Source: Undibacterium_A arcticum
Lineage (GTDB): Bacteria > Pseudomonadota > Gammaproteobacteria > Burkholderiales > Burkholderiaceae_D
Direction: 5' to 3' (one strand)
Length of the DNA: 64,000 nt
NCBI RefSeq assembly: GCF_042660705.1
Contig: NZ_JBHSUQ010000001.1
The notes below the pieces were generated by a model. It was not told where the DNA came from and made no database searches. It was given only the letters and a program-made list of their open reading frames with translations. A program made the translations under genes and the position numbers. Shown here one piece after another: positions 51,572 through 61,250 of the stretch. Position 1 is the first letter of the stretch. The number at the start of each line of letters is the position of its first letter.

Positions 51572-53101
51572 CTATTTATTGGTCGGCATCACAAATTCCG
51601 CGCCGGCGCGGATGCCCGAAGGCCAACGCTGCGTGATGGTTTTCAGGCGGGTATAGAAGCGTATGCTATCCGGCCCGTACATCGCGTGGTCGCCGAAGAT
51701 CGAGGCCTTCCAGCCACCGAAGCTGTGGTAGGCGACCGGCACCGGGATCGGCACGTTGATGCCGACCATGCCGACCTCGATGCCATGGGCAAAGGCGCGC
51801 GCGGTGTCGCCGTCGCGCGTGAAGATCGCGGTGCCGTTGCCGTACTGGTGGTCGTTGATCAGCTTGACTGCGGCGTCGAAGGTCGGCACCCGCATGCAGG
51901 TCAGCACCGGGCCGAAGATTTCTTCCTGATAGATCTTCATGTCGGTGTTGGCATGATCGAACAGGGTCGGGCCGACGAAGTAGCCGTTCTCGGCGCCGGC
52001 GACGCTGAACTCGCGGCCGTCGACCAGCAGTTGAGCGCCCTGATCGACGCCGCTGTCGATGTAGCCCTTGACCTTGTCGCGGTGCGGGCCATTGATCAGC
52101 GGGCCCATTTCGGCGCCGGCGGTGGTAGAGGTGCCGACCTTCATGCCGGCAATTTTCCGTCGTACACGTGCGATCACGTCGTCGGCAATCTTGTCGCCGA
52201 CGAAGACCGCGACCGAGATCGCCATGCAGCGCTCACCGGCGGAGCCATAGGCAGCGCCGAGCAAGGCATCGGCCGCCATCTCGGCGTCGGCATCGGGCAT
52301 CACCACCATGTGATTCTTGGCGCCGCCGAAAGCCTGTACCCGCTTGCCGTGGGCGGTGCCGGTGGTATATACATAACTGGCGATCGGGGTCGAGCCGACG
52401 AAGGCGATCGCCTTCACGTCGGTGTGCGACAGCAGCGCGTCGACCGCGGTCTTGTCGCCGTTGACGACGTTCAGCACGCCATCCGGCAGGCCGGCCTGCT
52501 TGAACAGTTCGGCCAGGAACAGCGCGGTGGACGGATCGCGCTCGGACGGTTTCAGCACATAGGTGTTGCCGCAGACGATCGCCATCGGGAACATCCACAG
52601 CGGTACCATCGACGGGAAATTGAATGGCGTGATGCCGGCGCAGACGCCGACCGGCTGGCGCAGCGAATAGCTGTCGATGCCGCCGCCGACGTTTTCGGCG
52701 AACTCGGTTTTCAGCAGCTGCGGTGCGCCGCAGGCAAATTCGACCACCTCGATGCCGCGCTGCAGCTCACCGTGCGCATCCGACAGTACCTTGCCGTGTT
52801 CGCGCGAGATGATCGCGGCGATCTGGTTGGCGTTCTGTTCCAGCAAATCCTTGAACTTGAACATGATGCGGGCGCGGCGCAGCGGCGTGGTGGCGGCCCA
52901 GGCGGGCAGCGCCGCCTTGGCGCTTTGCACTGCGGCATCGACTTCGTCCTCGCTGGCCAGCGGCAGATGCGCGCAGACCTTGCCTTCGCTCGGGTTGTAG
53001 ACATCGCTATGGCGACCGGAGGTGCCGGCGACCAGTCTGCCGCCGATCCAGTGTGCCAGCATGGTCGGTTCGGCGTGCAGTATTGATGGGTTGGCGATCA
53101 T
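51572..53101 (-). CDS. mmsA: CoA-acylating methylmalonate-semialdehyde dehydrogenase
   Basis: 509 residues. Aldehyde dehydrogenase fold: GITPFNFPSMVPLWMFPMAI (about 161-180), KPSERDPSTALFLAELFKQA, FVGSTPIASYVYTTGTAHGK, GAKNHMVVMPDADAEMAADA (the MmsA-specific KNH), and catalytic Cys in GSAGERCMAISVAVFVGD (about 298-315). It oxidises methylmalonate semialdehyde to propionyl-CoA, or malonate semialdehyde to acetyl-CoA, using NAD and CoA. The aminotransferase gene upstream on the same strand would supply the semialdehyde. Intact. Confidence 0.93.
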   Translation of the reverse strand: MIANPSILHAEPTMLAHWIGGRLVAGTSGRHSDVYNPSEGKVCAHLPLASEDEVDAAVQSAKAALPAWAATTPLRRARIMFKFKDLLEQNANQIAAIISREHGKVLSDAHGELQRGIEVVEFACGAPQLLKTEFAENVGGGIDSYSLRQPVGVCAGITPFNFPSMVPLWMFPMAIVCGNTYVLKPSERDPSTALFLAELFKQAGLPDGVLNVVNGDKTAVDALLSHTDVKAIAFVGSTPIASYVYTTGTAHGKRVQAFGGAKNHMVVMPDADAEMAADALLGAAYGSAGERCMAISVAVFVGDKIADDVIARVRRKIAGMKVGTSTTAGAEMGPLINGPHRDKVKGYIDSGVDQGAQLLVDGREFSVAGAENGYFVGPTLFDHANTDMKIYQEEIFGPVLTCMRVPTFDAAVKLINDHQYGNGTAIFTRDGDTARAFAHGIEVGMVGINVPIPVPVAYHSFGGWKASIFGDHAMYGPDSIRFYTRLKTITQRWPSGIRAGAEFVMPTNK

Positions 53102-53147
53102 GGGTTACCTCGATTGTTCAGTGACAGTTGAAATTTAGTGAGTCGTC

Positions 53148-53262
53148 CCAGCGAAAGCTGGGACCCAGTGCCGTTGGCTCTCGCATCGTTGCATCTAGTG
53201 TTGACGACGCTGGGCTCCAGCGTGGCCGCAGGCCGGTTTATCCTGAGCCTGTCGAAGAGCTG
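53148..53262. repeat. REP-like palindromes between mmsA and the aminotransferase
   Basis: GTCCCAGCGAAAGCTGGGAC (53148-53167) is a perfect 8-base hairpin of the same kind as that at 23436. Further on, TCCTGAGCCTGTCGAAG (about 53240-53256) is a common REP-like motif seen in the complementary form TTCGACAAGCTCAGGAC near 59393. The gap has no gene. Confidence 0.55.
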
Positions 53263-53288
53263 GAGCGACAAATGACTTGGTTGCGTCA

Positions 53289-54671
53289 TCAACACTTCCG
53301 CACCAGCTTGCGAATGGTGTCGACCATGCGGCCGATCTCATCCTTGCTGACCAGATACGGCGGCGCTACCGCCAGCGTATCGCCGGCCGCCCGGAACAGC
53401 TGGCCCTCGTCGATCGCCGCTTCGAACAGGTTCAGCGCGCGCAGGCCCGGCTTGCCGGCGATCGGTTCCAGCTCGACCGCCGCCGACAACCCGGCGTTGC
53501 GGATGTCGAGGATGCCGGGTTCGCCCTTGAGCGAATGAAAGGCGTCCTCGATCACCGGCGCCATCTCGGCCGCGCGCTGGATCAGGCCGTCCTGTTGCAT
53601 CAGGTCGAGCACGGTCAGCCCGACTGCGGCCGCCATCGGGTGGCCGGAGTAGGTGTAACCGTGGGAGAACTCGATCGCATGCTCGGGACCGGTCATGAAG
53701 GTGTCGTAGATTTCCTGCTTCGCGATCACGCCGCCCATCGGGATCACGCCGTTGGTGACCTGCTTGGCGAAGGTCATCAGGTCCGGCGTGACGCCATAAT
53801 GCTGGGCGCCGAAATTGCTGCCGAGGCGGCCGAAGCCGCTAATGACTTCGTCGAAAATGAGCAGGATGCCGTGCTTGGTGCAGATCTCGCGCAGCCTTTG
53901 CAGATACCCGACCGGCGGCACCAGGATCCCGGTCGAGCCGGCGAACGGCTCGACAATCACGGCCGCGATGTTGGACGCATCATGCAATGCGACGATTCTT
54001 TCCAGCTCGTCGGCCAGGTGGGCGCCCCAAGTCGGCTGACCGCGGGTGAAGGCCATTTCCTTCAGGTTATGCGTGTGCGGCAGGTGATCGACGCCAGGCA
54101 GCGTCAGCGGCGAAAACATCTTGCGATTCGGGCCCAGGCCGCCGACCGAGATGCCGCCGAAACCGACGCCGTGATAGCCGCGCTCGCGGCCGATGAAGCG
54201 GGTGCGGCCGGCCTCGCCGCGCAGCCGGTGATAGGCCATCGCGATTTTCAGCGCGGTATCGACCGCTTCCGAGCCGGAGTTGGTGAAGAACACGCGATTC
54301 ATGCCGGCCGGCGCCATGCCGGCAATCTTGCCGGCCAGCTGGTGCGCCCATGGATTGGCAATCTGGAACGGCGCGCAAAAATCAACTGTCTCGGCCTGCC
54401 GCTTGACGGTTTCCACCAGCTTTGGATGGGCGTGGCCGAGCGGGCTGCACCACAGGCCGGACAGGCAGTCGAATGCCTTGCGGCCGTCGGCAAACGTCAC
54501 GTAGGAGCCTTCGGCCTTGGTGACCAGTTTTGGATGCGTCTTGAAATAGCGGTTGGCAGTAAACGGCATCCAGTAATGATCGAGGCTGGTCGTCGTCGGG
54601 GATGCGGTCGGTGATGCGCCCGCTGATGTGCTAGCTGGGGCCATGTGGGCAGAATTCACGCTATCGTTCAT
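53289..54671 (-). CDS. Omega-amino acid:pyruvate aminotransferase (class III)
   Basis: 460 residues from ATG 54671 (GGAG 8 bases upstream); a start 24 bases further up is possible. Class III PLP enzyme: HYWMPFTANRYFKTHPKLVT start, VFFTNSGSEAVDTALKIAMA (about 118-137), YHGVGFGGISVGG, LLIFDEVISGFGRLGSNFGA (about 248-267, cofactor Asp) and the PLP-Lys in PDLMTFAKQVTNGVIPMGGV (about 273-292). It most resembles beta-alanine:pyruvate aminotransferases, and its pairing with mmsA supports a route from beta-alanine or 3-aminoisobutyrate to acyl-CoA. Divergent from a MocR regulator. Confidence 0.87.
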   Translation of the reverse strand: MNDSVNSAHMAPASTSAGASPTASPTTTSLDHYWMPFTANRYFKTHPKLVTKAEGSYVTFADGRKAFDCLSGLWCSPLGHAHPKLVETVKRQAETVDFCAPFQIANPWAHQLAGKIAGMAPAGMNRVFFTNSGSEAVDTALKIAMAYHRLRGEAGRTRFIGRERGYHGVGFGGISVGGLGPNRKMFSPLTLPGVDHLPHTHNLKEMAFTRGQPTWGAHLADELERIVALHDASNIAAVIVEPFAGSTGILVPPVGYLQRLREICTKHGILLIFDEVISGFGRLGSNFGAQHYGVTPDLMTFAKQVTNGVIPMGGVIAKQEIYDTFMTGPEHAIEFSHGYTYSGHPMAAAVGLTVLDLMQQDGLIQRAAEMAPVIEDAFHSLKGEPGILDIRNAGLSAAVELEPIAGKPGLRALNLFEAAIDEGQLFRAAGDTLAVAPPYLVSKDEIGRMVDTIRKLVRKC

Positions 54672-54793
54672 GGGGCTTCTCCGGTGGGCATTCAATTGAC
54701 TATACGCCTAGCTGGCGAGGGCATTGTGATGGGGCTCAATTTAAGCGAGAATGGAGCCATTGTATATATGCAGTTGTGTCGATTGTCGCTATA

Positions 54794-54821
54794 ACTGTAC
54801 TTATCATTGGAGTAATACAGT
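54794..54821. promoter_or_regulatory. Candidate operator in the MocR/aminotransferase gap
   Basis: ACTGTACTTAT (54794-54804) and AGTAATACAGT (54811-54821) form an imperfect inverted repeat with 9 of 11 positions matching. It overlaps the ribosome site and GTG start of the MocR gene, which suits autorepression and control of the divergent aminotransferase. Confidence 0.4.
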
Positions 54822-56244
54822 GGCCACACCCATCGAACTGGAGCGTCATGCGAACCTGTCACTGGTCGCGCAACTGATCGCAGCCGTCAGGCTGCGTATC
54901 GAGGATGGCACATGGAACTCCGGCATGCGCCTGCCGTCGGTGCGCAAGTTGGCCGATAGCTGCGCGGTCAGCACCTTGACCGTGACCAATGCCTATAACC
55001 GGCTGGTGGCGGAGGGCCTGATCGAGGCGCGCCGCGCCAGCGGTTATTTCGTCGCCACCCGGCCGACGCGAGCGGCCCGTTTGGTGCCGGGCGAGGCGTT
55101 TTCGCTGGCCGACGCACCGGTCGATGAATCGTGGCTGCTGCAATATGTGTTCGAGGATACGCAATCCATCGTCAAGGCCGGCTGCGGCTGGTTGCCGGAA
55201 AGCTGGCTCGACACCGACGGCATCAAGCACGGCCTGACCGCGCTGTCGCGCAAACCGGTGGCGCCGCTGGTGCGCTACGGCAATCCTTATGGTTATATGC
55301 CGCTGCGCCGTCACTTGCAGGACGTACTGGCGGCGCGCGGCATCGAGGCGACGCCGGAGCAAATCCTGCTGACCGCCGGCGCCAGTCAGGCGCTGAGTCT
55401 GGCTTGTCAATATCTGCTGCATCCGGGCGACGTGGTGCTGGTCGACGATCCGGCCTATGCCAATCTGCTGCCCTTGTTGCGGCTGTCCGGGGTGCAGGCA
55501 GTCGGGGTGCCGCGCACGCCCAACGGCCCGGATCCGGTGGCGCTGGAAGAATTGGCGGCGCGCCATCAGCCGCGCGCGTTTTTCACCAATACCACGCTGC
55601 ACAATCCGACCGGCACCAGTTGCAACCCGCACGCCGCGCACCGCATCCTGCGCAGCGCCGATCAGCACGATTTTTACATCGTCGAGGATGACATTTTCGC
55701 CGACTTGCAGCAGACGTCGACACCCAGCCTGGCCAGCCTCGACCAATTGGGTCGGGTGCTGTATATCGGCAGCTTTTCGAAGACGATATCGCCCAGTCTG
55801 CGGGTCGGCTTCCTGGTCTGCAATGCCGCGATCGCGCGACCCCTGGCGCATATCAAGATGGCGCTCGGACTGACCAGTTCCGAGCTGAACGAGCAGATCG
55901 TGCATGCGATCCTGACGGATGGCCGCCATCGCTCGCACCTGGCGCGCCTGCGTGAACGGCTGGGCCGCGCGCAGCAGCAGGTGGGTGATGCGCTGACCAA
56001 TTCCGGCCTGACGCTGTTTCATCGCCCGACCGGCGGCTTGTTTGCATGGGCCAGCCTGGGACAGCTCGATTCCGACCAAGCGGCGCGGCTGGCCGCGCGC
56101 GCCGACATCATGCTGGCACCGGGTCGACTGTTCAGCGTGGAAAACCGCGCCAGCCCCTGGCTGCGCTTCAACGTGGCCTATGCCGACGACCCACGGCTAT
56201 ACCGGTTTCTCGATCAATTGCTGCAGGGCGGCATTAACTCGTAG
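54820..56244 (+). CDS. MocR-type GntR/aminotransferase-like transcriptional regulator
   Basis: 474 residues from GTG 54820, chosen for GGAG 8 bases upstream. N-terminal GntR winged helix (LVAQLIAAVRLRIEDGTWNS, LPSVRKLADSCAVSTLTVTN, YNRLVAEGLIEARRASGYFV), a linker, then a class I aminotransferase-like domain: TAGASQALSLACQYLLHPGD, LHNPTGTSCNPHAAHRIL, DFYIVEDDIFADL and PLP-Lys in GSFSKTISPSLRVGFLV. MocR proteins sense PLP or an amino acid. Its place opposite the omega-aminotransferase and mmsA suggests it controls them. Intact. Confidence 0.88.
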   Translation: MATPIELERHANLSLVAQLIAAVRLRIEDGTWNSGMRLPSVRKLADSCAVSTLTVTNAYNRLVAEGLIEARRASGYFVATRPTRAARLVPGEAFSLADAPVDESWLLQYVFEDTQSIVKAGCGWLPESWLDTDGIKHGLTALSRKPVAPLVRYGNPYGYMPLRRHLQDVLAARGIEATPEQILLTAGASQALSLACQYLLHPGDVVLVDDPAYANLLPLLRLSGVQAVGVPRTPNGPDPVALEELAARHQPRAFFTNTTLHNPTGTSCNPHAAHRILRSADQHDFYIVEDDIFADLQQTSTPSLASLDQLGRVLYIGSFSKTISPSLRVGFLVCNAAIARPLAHIKMALGLTSSELNEQIVHAILTDGRHRSHLARLRERLGRAQQQVGDALTNSGLTLFHRPTGGLFAWASLGQLDSDQAARLAARADIMLAPGRLFSVENRASPWLRFNVAYADDPRLYRFLDQLLQGGINS

Positions 56245-56408
56245 ATATACTCATCGTGATACTGCGTTGTTTCGCAGTAAATATAAAGCAAATAGATGCA
56301 TACTCCGTATAAATTCCAGGCGTCGCCAATTACAGCGAGCGCGGCTCAAGAAATTTGCCGGCATGACGTAAACAAGTTAATTGAAATTACGTCTGCATGG
56401 AGTCGATC

Positions 56409-56612
56409 ATGGATATTTCCGGCATTAGCAATTTGGCAACCAGCATTGCCGACACCGGCACCAAACGCGAGGTCGATCTTGCGGTGCTGAAGAAAGCGAT
56501 CGATATCGACGCCAGCAGCGCCGCCGCGCTGGTCGCCGCACTGCCGCCGCCGACCAGCCTGCCGAACAATCTGCCGCCCCATCTCGGCCAGAACATCAAC
56601 ACCAAGGCTTGA
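56409..56612 (+). CDS. YjfB-family putative motility protein
   Basis: 67 residues from ATG 56409; an ATG four codons upstream is the alternative. MDISGISNLATSIADTGTKR, then VDLAVLKKAIDIDASSAAAL VAAL and a short polar tail ending in GQNINTKA, the pattern of YjfB (PF14070-type) proteins found near flagellar genes. The exact function is not known. No flagellar gene is in the window. Confidence 0.65.
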   Translation: MDISGISNLATSIADTGTKREVDLAVLKKAIDIDASSAAALVAALPPPTSLPNNLPPHLGQNINTKA

Positions 56613-56944
56613 CTTGGCGCGCGTCGGGCAGCCCGCTCCGCGTTGCGTCGTTGCGCACTGCAATGGATGGCCGTGATGACGCTGGTCGCGGCGCCATTAG
56701 CGGGCACGGGCGCTGGAATCCCTATCAGCGGGAGGCCATTCGGCCGGATTTCGCTGTACCTTTTTTGTGACGAAATACCTTTCGGCGGCACGCGCAATAG
56801 CTATAGCGTCGGGTCGATATCCTATTACAATAGACGGCTAAAATTCCCTTCACCGTGCGACGGCATTGCCGTGGACACTACCGGGCACACTTGGCGGCCA
56901 TTGAGCTGCCGAGGTGATAACGATAATAACGACGAGACGACTGT
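56613..56944. other. Intergenic gap before the GGDEF-EAL gene
   Basis: A minus-strand frame that crosses this gap belongs to antisense of the next gene. No gene, tRNA or strong terminator is seen. Confidence 0.4.
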
Positions 56945-59098
56945 ATGGACAACAGGGGTGATGAACTCGCGTGGCAGGCCGATCCGGTGACACCGGAGCC
57001 GGACGCGGACGCCGACCCCCACGTCTCCCACGTCTATTCGCACGAGCAGCAGCGTCGCTTCCGCGTCGCGCTCGACAGTTCGATCGACGCGATCTACCTG
57101 ATCGACCGCGAGCAGATGCGTTTCATCGATGCCAACGAAACCGCGAGCACGACGCTCGGTTACAGCCATCGCGAACTGTTGCAACTCGGGCCGCAGGACC
57201 TGAAGCCTGACGCCGGGGAGCTGGACCAGATCATCAAGCGCTTCGACGAAGTGATCCGTTCGGCCAGCAAGACTGGCATGATCAAGACCGTGCACCAGCG
57301 CAAGGACGGCACGCGTCTGCCGGTTGAAGTTTATCTGCGCGCGATGCTGTCGGAAGGGCGACAGATCGTGGTTGCCGTGGTACGCGACATCAGCGCGCGG
57401 CTGCAGGCCGAGGTCGCCCTGCGCGAAAGCGAAGAGCGCTTTCGCGTCGCCTTCAGCCAGGCTGCCGTTGGCCTGGCCCACGTCGCGCCGGATGGGCGCT
57501 GGCTGATGGCGAACCAGAAGATGTGCGAGATCGTCGGCTATTCGCAGACAGAACTGCTGACTATGCGGTTTCAGGAGCTGACTCATCCGGAAGACCTGCC
57601 GATTGACTTCGAATTGGCACGGCGCATGCGGGCGCGCGAGATTCACGAAAAATCGCGCGAGAAACGATACCTGCACAAGGATGGCCATTACATCTGGGTT
57701 AATTTGACCAACTCGCTGGTGCGCGACGAAGACGGCAATCCGAAATATTTCAGCACCGTGATCGAGGACATCTCGCGCCGCAAGCGGGTCGAGCTGGAGC
57801 TGCAGCACCTGGCCAACCATGATTCGCTGACCGGCTTGCCGAACCGCTCGCTGCTGCAGGACCGGCTGTCGCAGGCGATCGGCTATGCCAACCGGATGCA
57901 GCGTGCGATGGCAGTGCTGGTGATCGATCTCGACCGCTTCAAGAACATCAACGACAGCCTGGGCCATGAAAGCGGCGACCTGATCATCATCGAAATCGGA
58001 CGCCGACTGGCGGCCCAGGCGCTCGACGGCGACACCCTGGCGCGGCTGGGCGGCGACGAGTTCGTGCTGCTGCTGTCTGACGCCGACGAAGAGGACGTCA
58101 CCATGCTGGCGCAGCGCGTACTGGAACTGGTGTCGCAACCGCTGATGCTGCAAGGTCACGAATTTTATCCGAGCGCCAGCGTCGGCATCAGCCAGTATCC
58201 GAAAGATGGCCACGACGGCGCGACCCTGCTCAAGAACGCCGACACCGCGATGTACCGCGCCAAGGCCGCCGGCCGCAATAATTTTCAGTTCTATGCGCAC
58301 GAAATGAATGCGCGCGCACTCGATCGGCTCAAGCTCGAAGGCAAACTGCGGCGCGCGCTGGAGCGCGAGGAATTCGTGCTGCATTATCAGCCGCAGATCG
58401 ATATCCGGTCCGGTCATATCGTCGGCATGGAGGCCTTGCTGCGCTGGATGCCACCGGGCAAGGCCATGCTGCCGCCCGACGAATTCATTTCCATCGCCGA
58501 GGAAACCGGCCTGATCGTGCCGATCGGCGAATGGGTGCTGCGCACCGCCTGCGCCCAGAACCGGGCTTGGCAGGCGGCTGGCTTGCCGCCGGTGCGGATG
58601 GGCGTCAACCTGTCGGCGCGCCAGTTCAAGCAGCACGATATCGCCAAGATGGTGACGCAGGTGCTGCAGGACACCGATTACCCGGCCAGCTTCCTGGCGC
58701 TGGAAATTACCGAGAGCATCGTGATGGAGAATCCGGAGCTGGCAGCGCAGACGCTACACAAGCTGAGCGATATGGGGATCCATCTGTCGATCGACGACTT
58801 CGGTACCGGTTACTCCAGCCTGAGTTATCTGAAGCGTTTCCCGATCGATTCGCTGAAGATCGACAAGTCCTTCGTGCACGACCTGACTACCGACACCGAC
58901 GATGCCGCGATCGCGAAAGCGGTCATCGTGCTGGCGCACAGCATGAAGCTGAAGGTGATCGCGGAGGGCGTCGAGACCATCGAGCAACTTGATTTCCTGC
59001 GCCAGCAGGAGTGCGACCAGATGCAGGGCTATTACTTCAGCCGGCCGCAGCCGGCGGACCAGATAGCGGAGTTGTTCCGGTCGGGGCGGCGGCTGTAG
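56945..59098 (+). CDS. PAS-PAS-GGDEF-EAL cyclic di-GMP protein
   Basis: 717 residues, no membrane helix, so cytosolic. Two PAS domains (about residues 36-155, SIDAIYLIDREQMRFIDANE; and 160-285, GLAHVAPDGRWLMANQKMCE). GGDEF domain about 290-450 with NHDSLTGLPNRSLLQDRL and an intact GGDEF active site (ARLGGDEFVLLL). EAL domain about 465-715 with EALLRW, NLSARQF, LEITES, DDFGTGYSSLSYL, LKIDKSF, AEGVET and MQGYYFSRP, all the metal and catalytic residues present. Both synthesis and breakdown of c-di-GMP are possible; which dominates must depend on the PAS signals. Single gene, intact. Confidence 0.92.
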   Translation: MDNRGDELAWQADPVTPEPDADADPHVSHVYSHEQQRRFRVALDSSIDAIYLIDREQMRFIDANETASTTLGYSHRELLQLGPQDLKPDAGELDQIIKRFDEVIRSASKTGMIKTVHQRKDGTRLPVEVYLRAMLSEGRQIVVAVVRDISARLQAEVALRESEERFRVAFSQAAVGLAHVAPDGRWLMANQKMCEIVGYSQTELLTMRFQELTHPEDLPIDFELARRMRAREIHEKSREKRYLHKDGHYIWVNLTNSLVRDEDGNPKYFSTVIEDISRRKRVELELQHLANHDSLTGLPNRSLLQDRLSQAIGYANRMQRAMAVLVIDLDRFKNINDSLGHESGDLIIIEIGRRLAAQALDGDTLARLGGDEFVLLLSDADEEDVTMLAQRVLELVSQPLMLQGHEFYPSASVGISQYPKDGHDGATLLKNADTAMYRAKAAGRNNFQFYAHEMNARALDRLKLEGKLRRALEREEFVLHYQPQIDIRSGHIVGMEALLRWMPPGKAMLPPDEFISIAEETGLIVPIGEWVLRTACAQNRAWQAAGLPPVRMGVNLSARQFKQHDIAKMVTQVLQDTDYPASFLALEITESIVMENPELAAQTLHKLSDMGIHLSIDDFGTGYSSLSYLKRFPIDSLKIDKSFVHDLTTDTDDAAIAKAVIVLAHSMKLKVIAEGVETIEQLDFLRQQECDQMQGYYFSRPQPADQIAELFRSGRRL

Positions 59099-59673
59099 CG
59101 GCTCGCTGACGGCGGTGTCGTCGGCGGGCTTGGGGGGCAGTGCCAAACTTCGCCTCAGCCTGGACTTCGATTTCGACCGCAGGCGTCGATCGTTCGCATC
59201 CTGAATAAGTGTTGGCGGTAAATTCATACTGGGTCATGTATTTATAGATGCCCAATGAATCCAAGGGGAATCGCCCAATTTCGTTATACTCCCTATCTAA
59301 CCAAAATAATCGATGGCGCACTGGTGTGCCAGGGCAAGCGCATGAGGATCCGCACGAACATTGGTGCGGCCTGGTTGAGTTCCCTCCCCTCCTTCGACAA
59401 GCTCAGGACATGCTTGCAGGGGGAGGAGTAGGGGCGGAGCAGGGAATGCAGGAGGCATGCCTCCTGCCTGCGTAGCGGTATCCGCCTGCAAGCGGATATG
59501 CGCACTGCAAGTGGGGGTAGTGCGGTCGAAGAATGATGTACGTTGTCAATCGACCGTCCTACCCCCATCCCAACCTTCCCCCTGCAAAGGGGAAGGGGCG
59601 AGAAGCCTTAGCCAGCAACCATTTCCATGCAATTGTCCGGCCTTGGTGCGCCGTTATCACGCTGGAGCCGTAC
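59099..59673. other. Intergenic stretch with REP-like and G/C repeats
   Basis: At 59384-59435 a pyrimidine block CCCTCCCCTCC and its partner GGGGGAGGAG flank the REP-like motif TTCGACAAGCTCAGGAC, as if the motif had inserted in a hairpin. At 59560-59605 lies an inverse copy of the repeat at 20765. No gene is supported up to the transporter start. Confidence 0.45.
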
Positions 59674-61095
59674 GTGAAATCGCTTGCACGCCGTCTGTTG
59701 TCCCTGTCCTCGCCCGGCCTGCTGTGGTTGTGCTGCACGCCGGCCTGCGCTGCCGGTCTCGACCCTCAGCAACTGACACTGTGGTGGGGCCTGCCATTTG
59801 CCGGCGTGCTGCTGTCGATCGCTGCGGTGCCGTTGATCGCGCCGGACTTCTGGCATCATCATTTCGGCAAGATCGCCGGACTGTGGGCGCTGGGGCTGCT
59901 GCTGCCGTTTGCGCTGCGTTTCGGCCTGACTGAAACCACCCATCAGATCGCGCATGCGCTGCTGCTCGAATATCTGCCGTTCATGGTGTTGCTGTTTGCG
60001 TTGTACACCATTGCCGGCGGTATCCATGTCGCCGCCGATTTGCGCGCGTCGCCGCGCACCAATCTGGCGCTGCTCGGTATCGGCACCGCGCTGGCCAGCG
60101 TGATGGGGACGACCGGCGCGGCGATGCTGATGATACGGCCGGTGATCCGGGCCAACGCGACGCGGCGCTATCAGACTCATGTGGTGGTGTTTTTCATCTT
60201 CCTGGTCGCTAACGTCGGCGGCGCGCTGACGCCGCTCGGCGACCCACCGCTGTTTCTCGGCTTCCTGCAGGGCGTGCACTTCTTCTGGACCACGCAATAC
60301 CTGCTGCTGCCGACCTTGATGGTCAGCGCGCTGCTGTTTGCGTTGTTCTTTGCGGTCGATACCTACTTCATGCGCCGTGAGACGCCGACCGAGCCATCCG
60401 GTTACGCGCTGGACGGCAAGGTCCGGATCGACGGCAAGATCAATTTTCTGCTGCTGGCGGCGTCGGTGGCGGCGGTCCTGATGTCGGGATTGTGGAATCC
60501 CGGCCGGTCGCTGTCGCTGCTCGGCACCCCGCTCGAATGGCAGAACCTGTTGCGGGACGGGTTGCTGATGCTGCTGGCGCTCGCTTCGCTGGCGCTGACA
60601 CCGGCGCCGGTGCGGCGCGACAACGAGTTCAACTGGTTTCCGATGCAGGAAGTGGCCAAGCTGTTTGCCTGCATCTTTCTGACGATCTTCCCGGTGATCG
60701 CGATCCTGCGCGCAGGCGACCAGGGCGCCTTGGGCGATGTCGTGCGGCTGGTCACGGACAGCCGGGGGCAACCGGTCCCGGCGCTGTATTTCTGGTGCGC
60801 CGGCCTGCTGTCGGCCTTCCTCGACAACGCGCCGACCTACCTGGTGTTTTTCAACATGGCCGGTGGTGATCCGGCGCATCTGATGGGCGCCGGCGCAAAG
60901 TTGCTGGAAGCGATCTCGGCCGGCGCGGTGTTCATGGGTGCCTTGACCTACATCGGTAATGCGCCGAATTTCATGGTGCGCGCGGTCGCAGTGCATCAGG
61001 GCGTCCGGATGCCGGGGTTCTTCGCCTACATGGGATGGTCGCTGGCCTGCCTGATGCCCTGCTTCTTGCTGGTGAGCTGGGTTTTTTTCCGTTAG
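59674..61095 (+). CDS. NhaD/citrate-transporter-like ion transporter
   Basis: 473 residues from GTG 59674 (GGAG 6 bases upstream). N-terminal signal-like helix, then about 12 membrane segments. Ion-transporter (IT) superfamily traits: LASVMGTTGAAMLMIRPVIR (about 148-167), the loop VANVGGALTPLGDPPLFLGF (about 185-204) and the repeat LSAFLDNAPTYLVFFNMAGG (about 378-397) with ALTYIGNAPNFMVRAVA. The two NxGxxxTPxGDPP- and DNAPT-type hairpins are the substrate and Na site. Could be a sodium/proton antiporter or a carboxylate transporter; the sequence alone does not settle it. Intact. Confidence 0.8.
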   Translation: MKSLARRLLSLSSPGLLWLCCTPACAAGLDPQQLTLWWGLPFAGVLLSIAAVPLIAPDFWHHHFGKIAGLWALGLLLPFALRFGLTETTHQIAHALLLEYLPFMVLLFALYTIAGGIHVAADLRASPRTNLALLGIGTALASVMGTTGAAMLMIRPVIRANATRRYQTHVVVFFIFLVANVGGALTPLGDPPLFLGFLQGVHFFWTTQYLLLPTLMVSALLFALFFAVDTYFMRRETPTEPSGYALDGKVRIDGKINFLLLAASVAAVLMSGLWNPGRSLSLLGTPLEWQNLLRDGLLMLLALASLALTPAPVRRDNEFNWFPMQEVAKLFACIFLTIFPVIAILRAGDQGALGDVVRLVTDSRGQPVPALYFWCAGLLSAFLDNAPTYLVFFNMAGGDPAHLMGAGAKLLEAISAGAVFMGALTYIGNAPNFMVRAVAVHQGVRMPGFFAYMGWSLACLMPCFLLVSWVFFR

Positions 61096-61250
61096 TGACG
61101 GGGCAGCGTGCGGAGTTCATCCGGCAAACTTGCAGCACATCATGGCTGATCAAATCGCGTTTTGCGCGCATATCGTGTCAACACCGTGCCGGTCGCATGC
61201 GTTATGACGATACGTGGACACTACGGACCGCCAAAAAAAAAGGACATGGA

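Noticed and set aside
56825..58636. 603-codon open frame antisense to the GGDEF-EAL gene
   Set aside because: Covers the coding strand's conserved motifs in reverse; no independent evidence for a protein.
59608..60996. 462-codon open frame antisense to the NhaD-like transporter
   Set aside because: Extremely rich in Gln, Arg and His, typical of antisense to a hydrophobic GC-rich gene.
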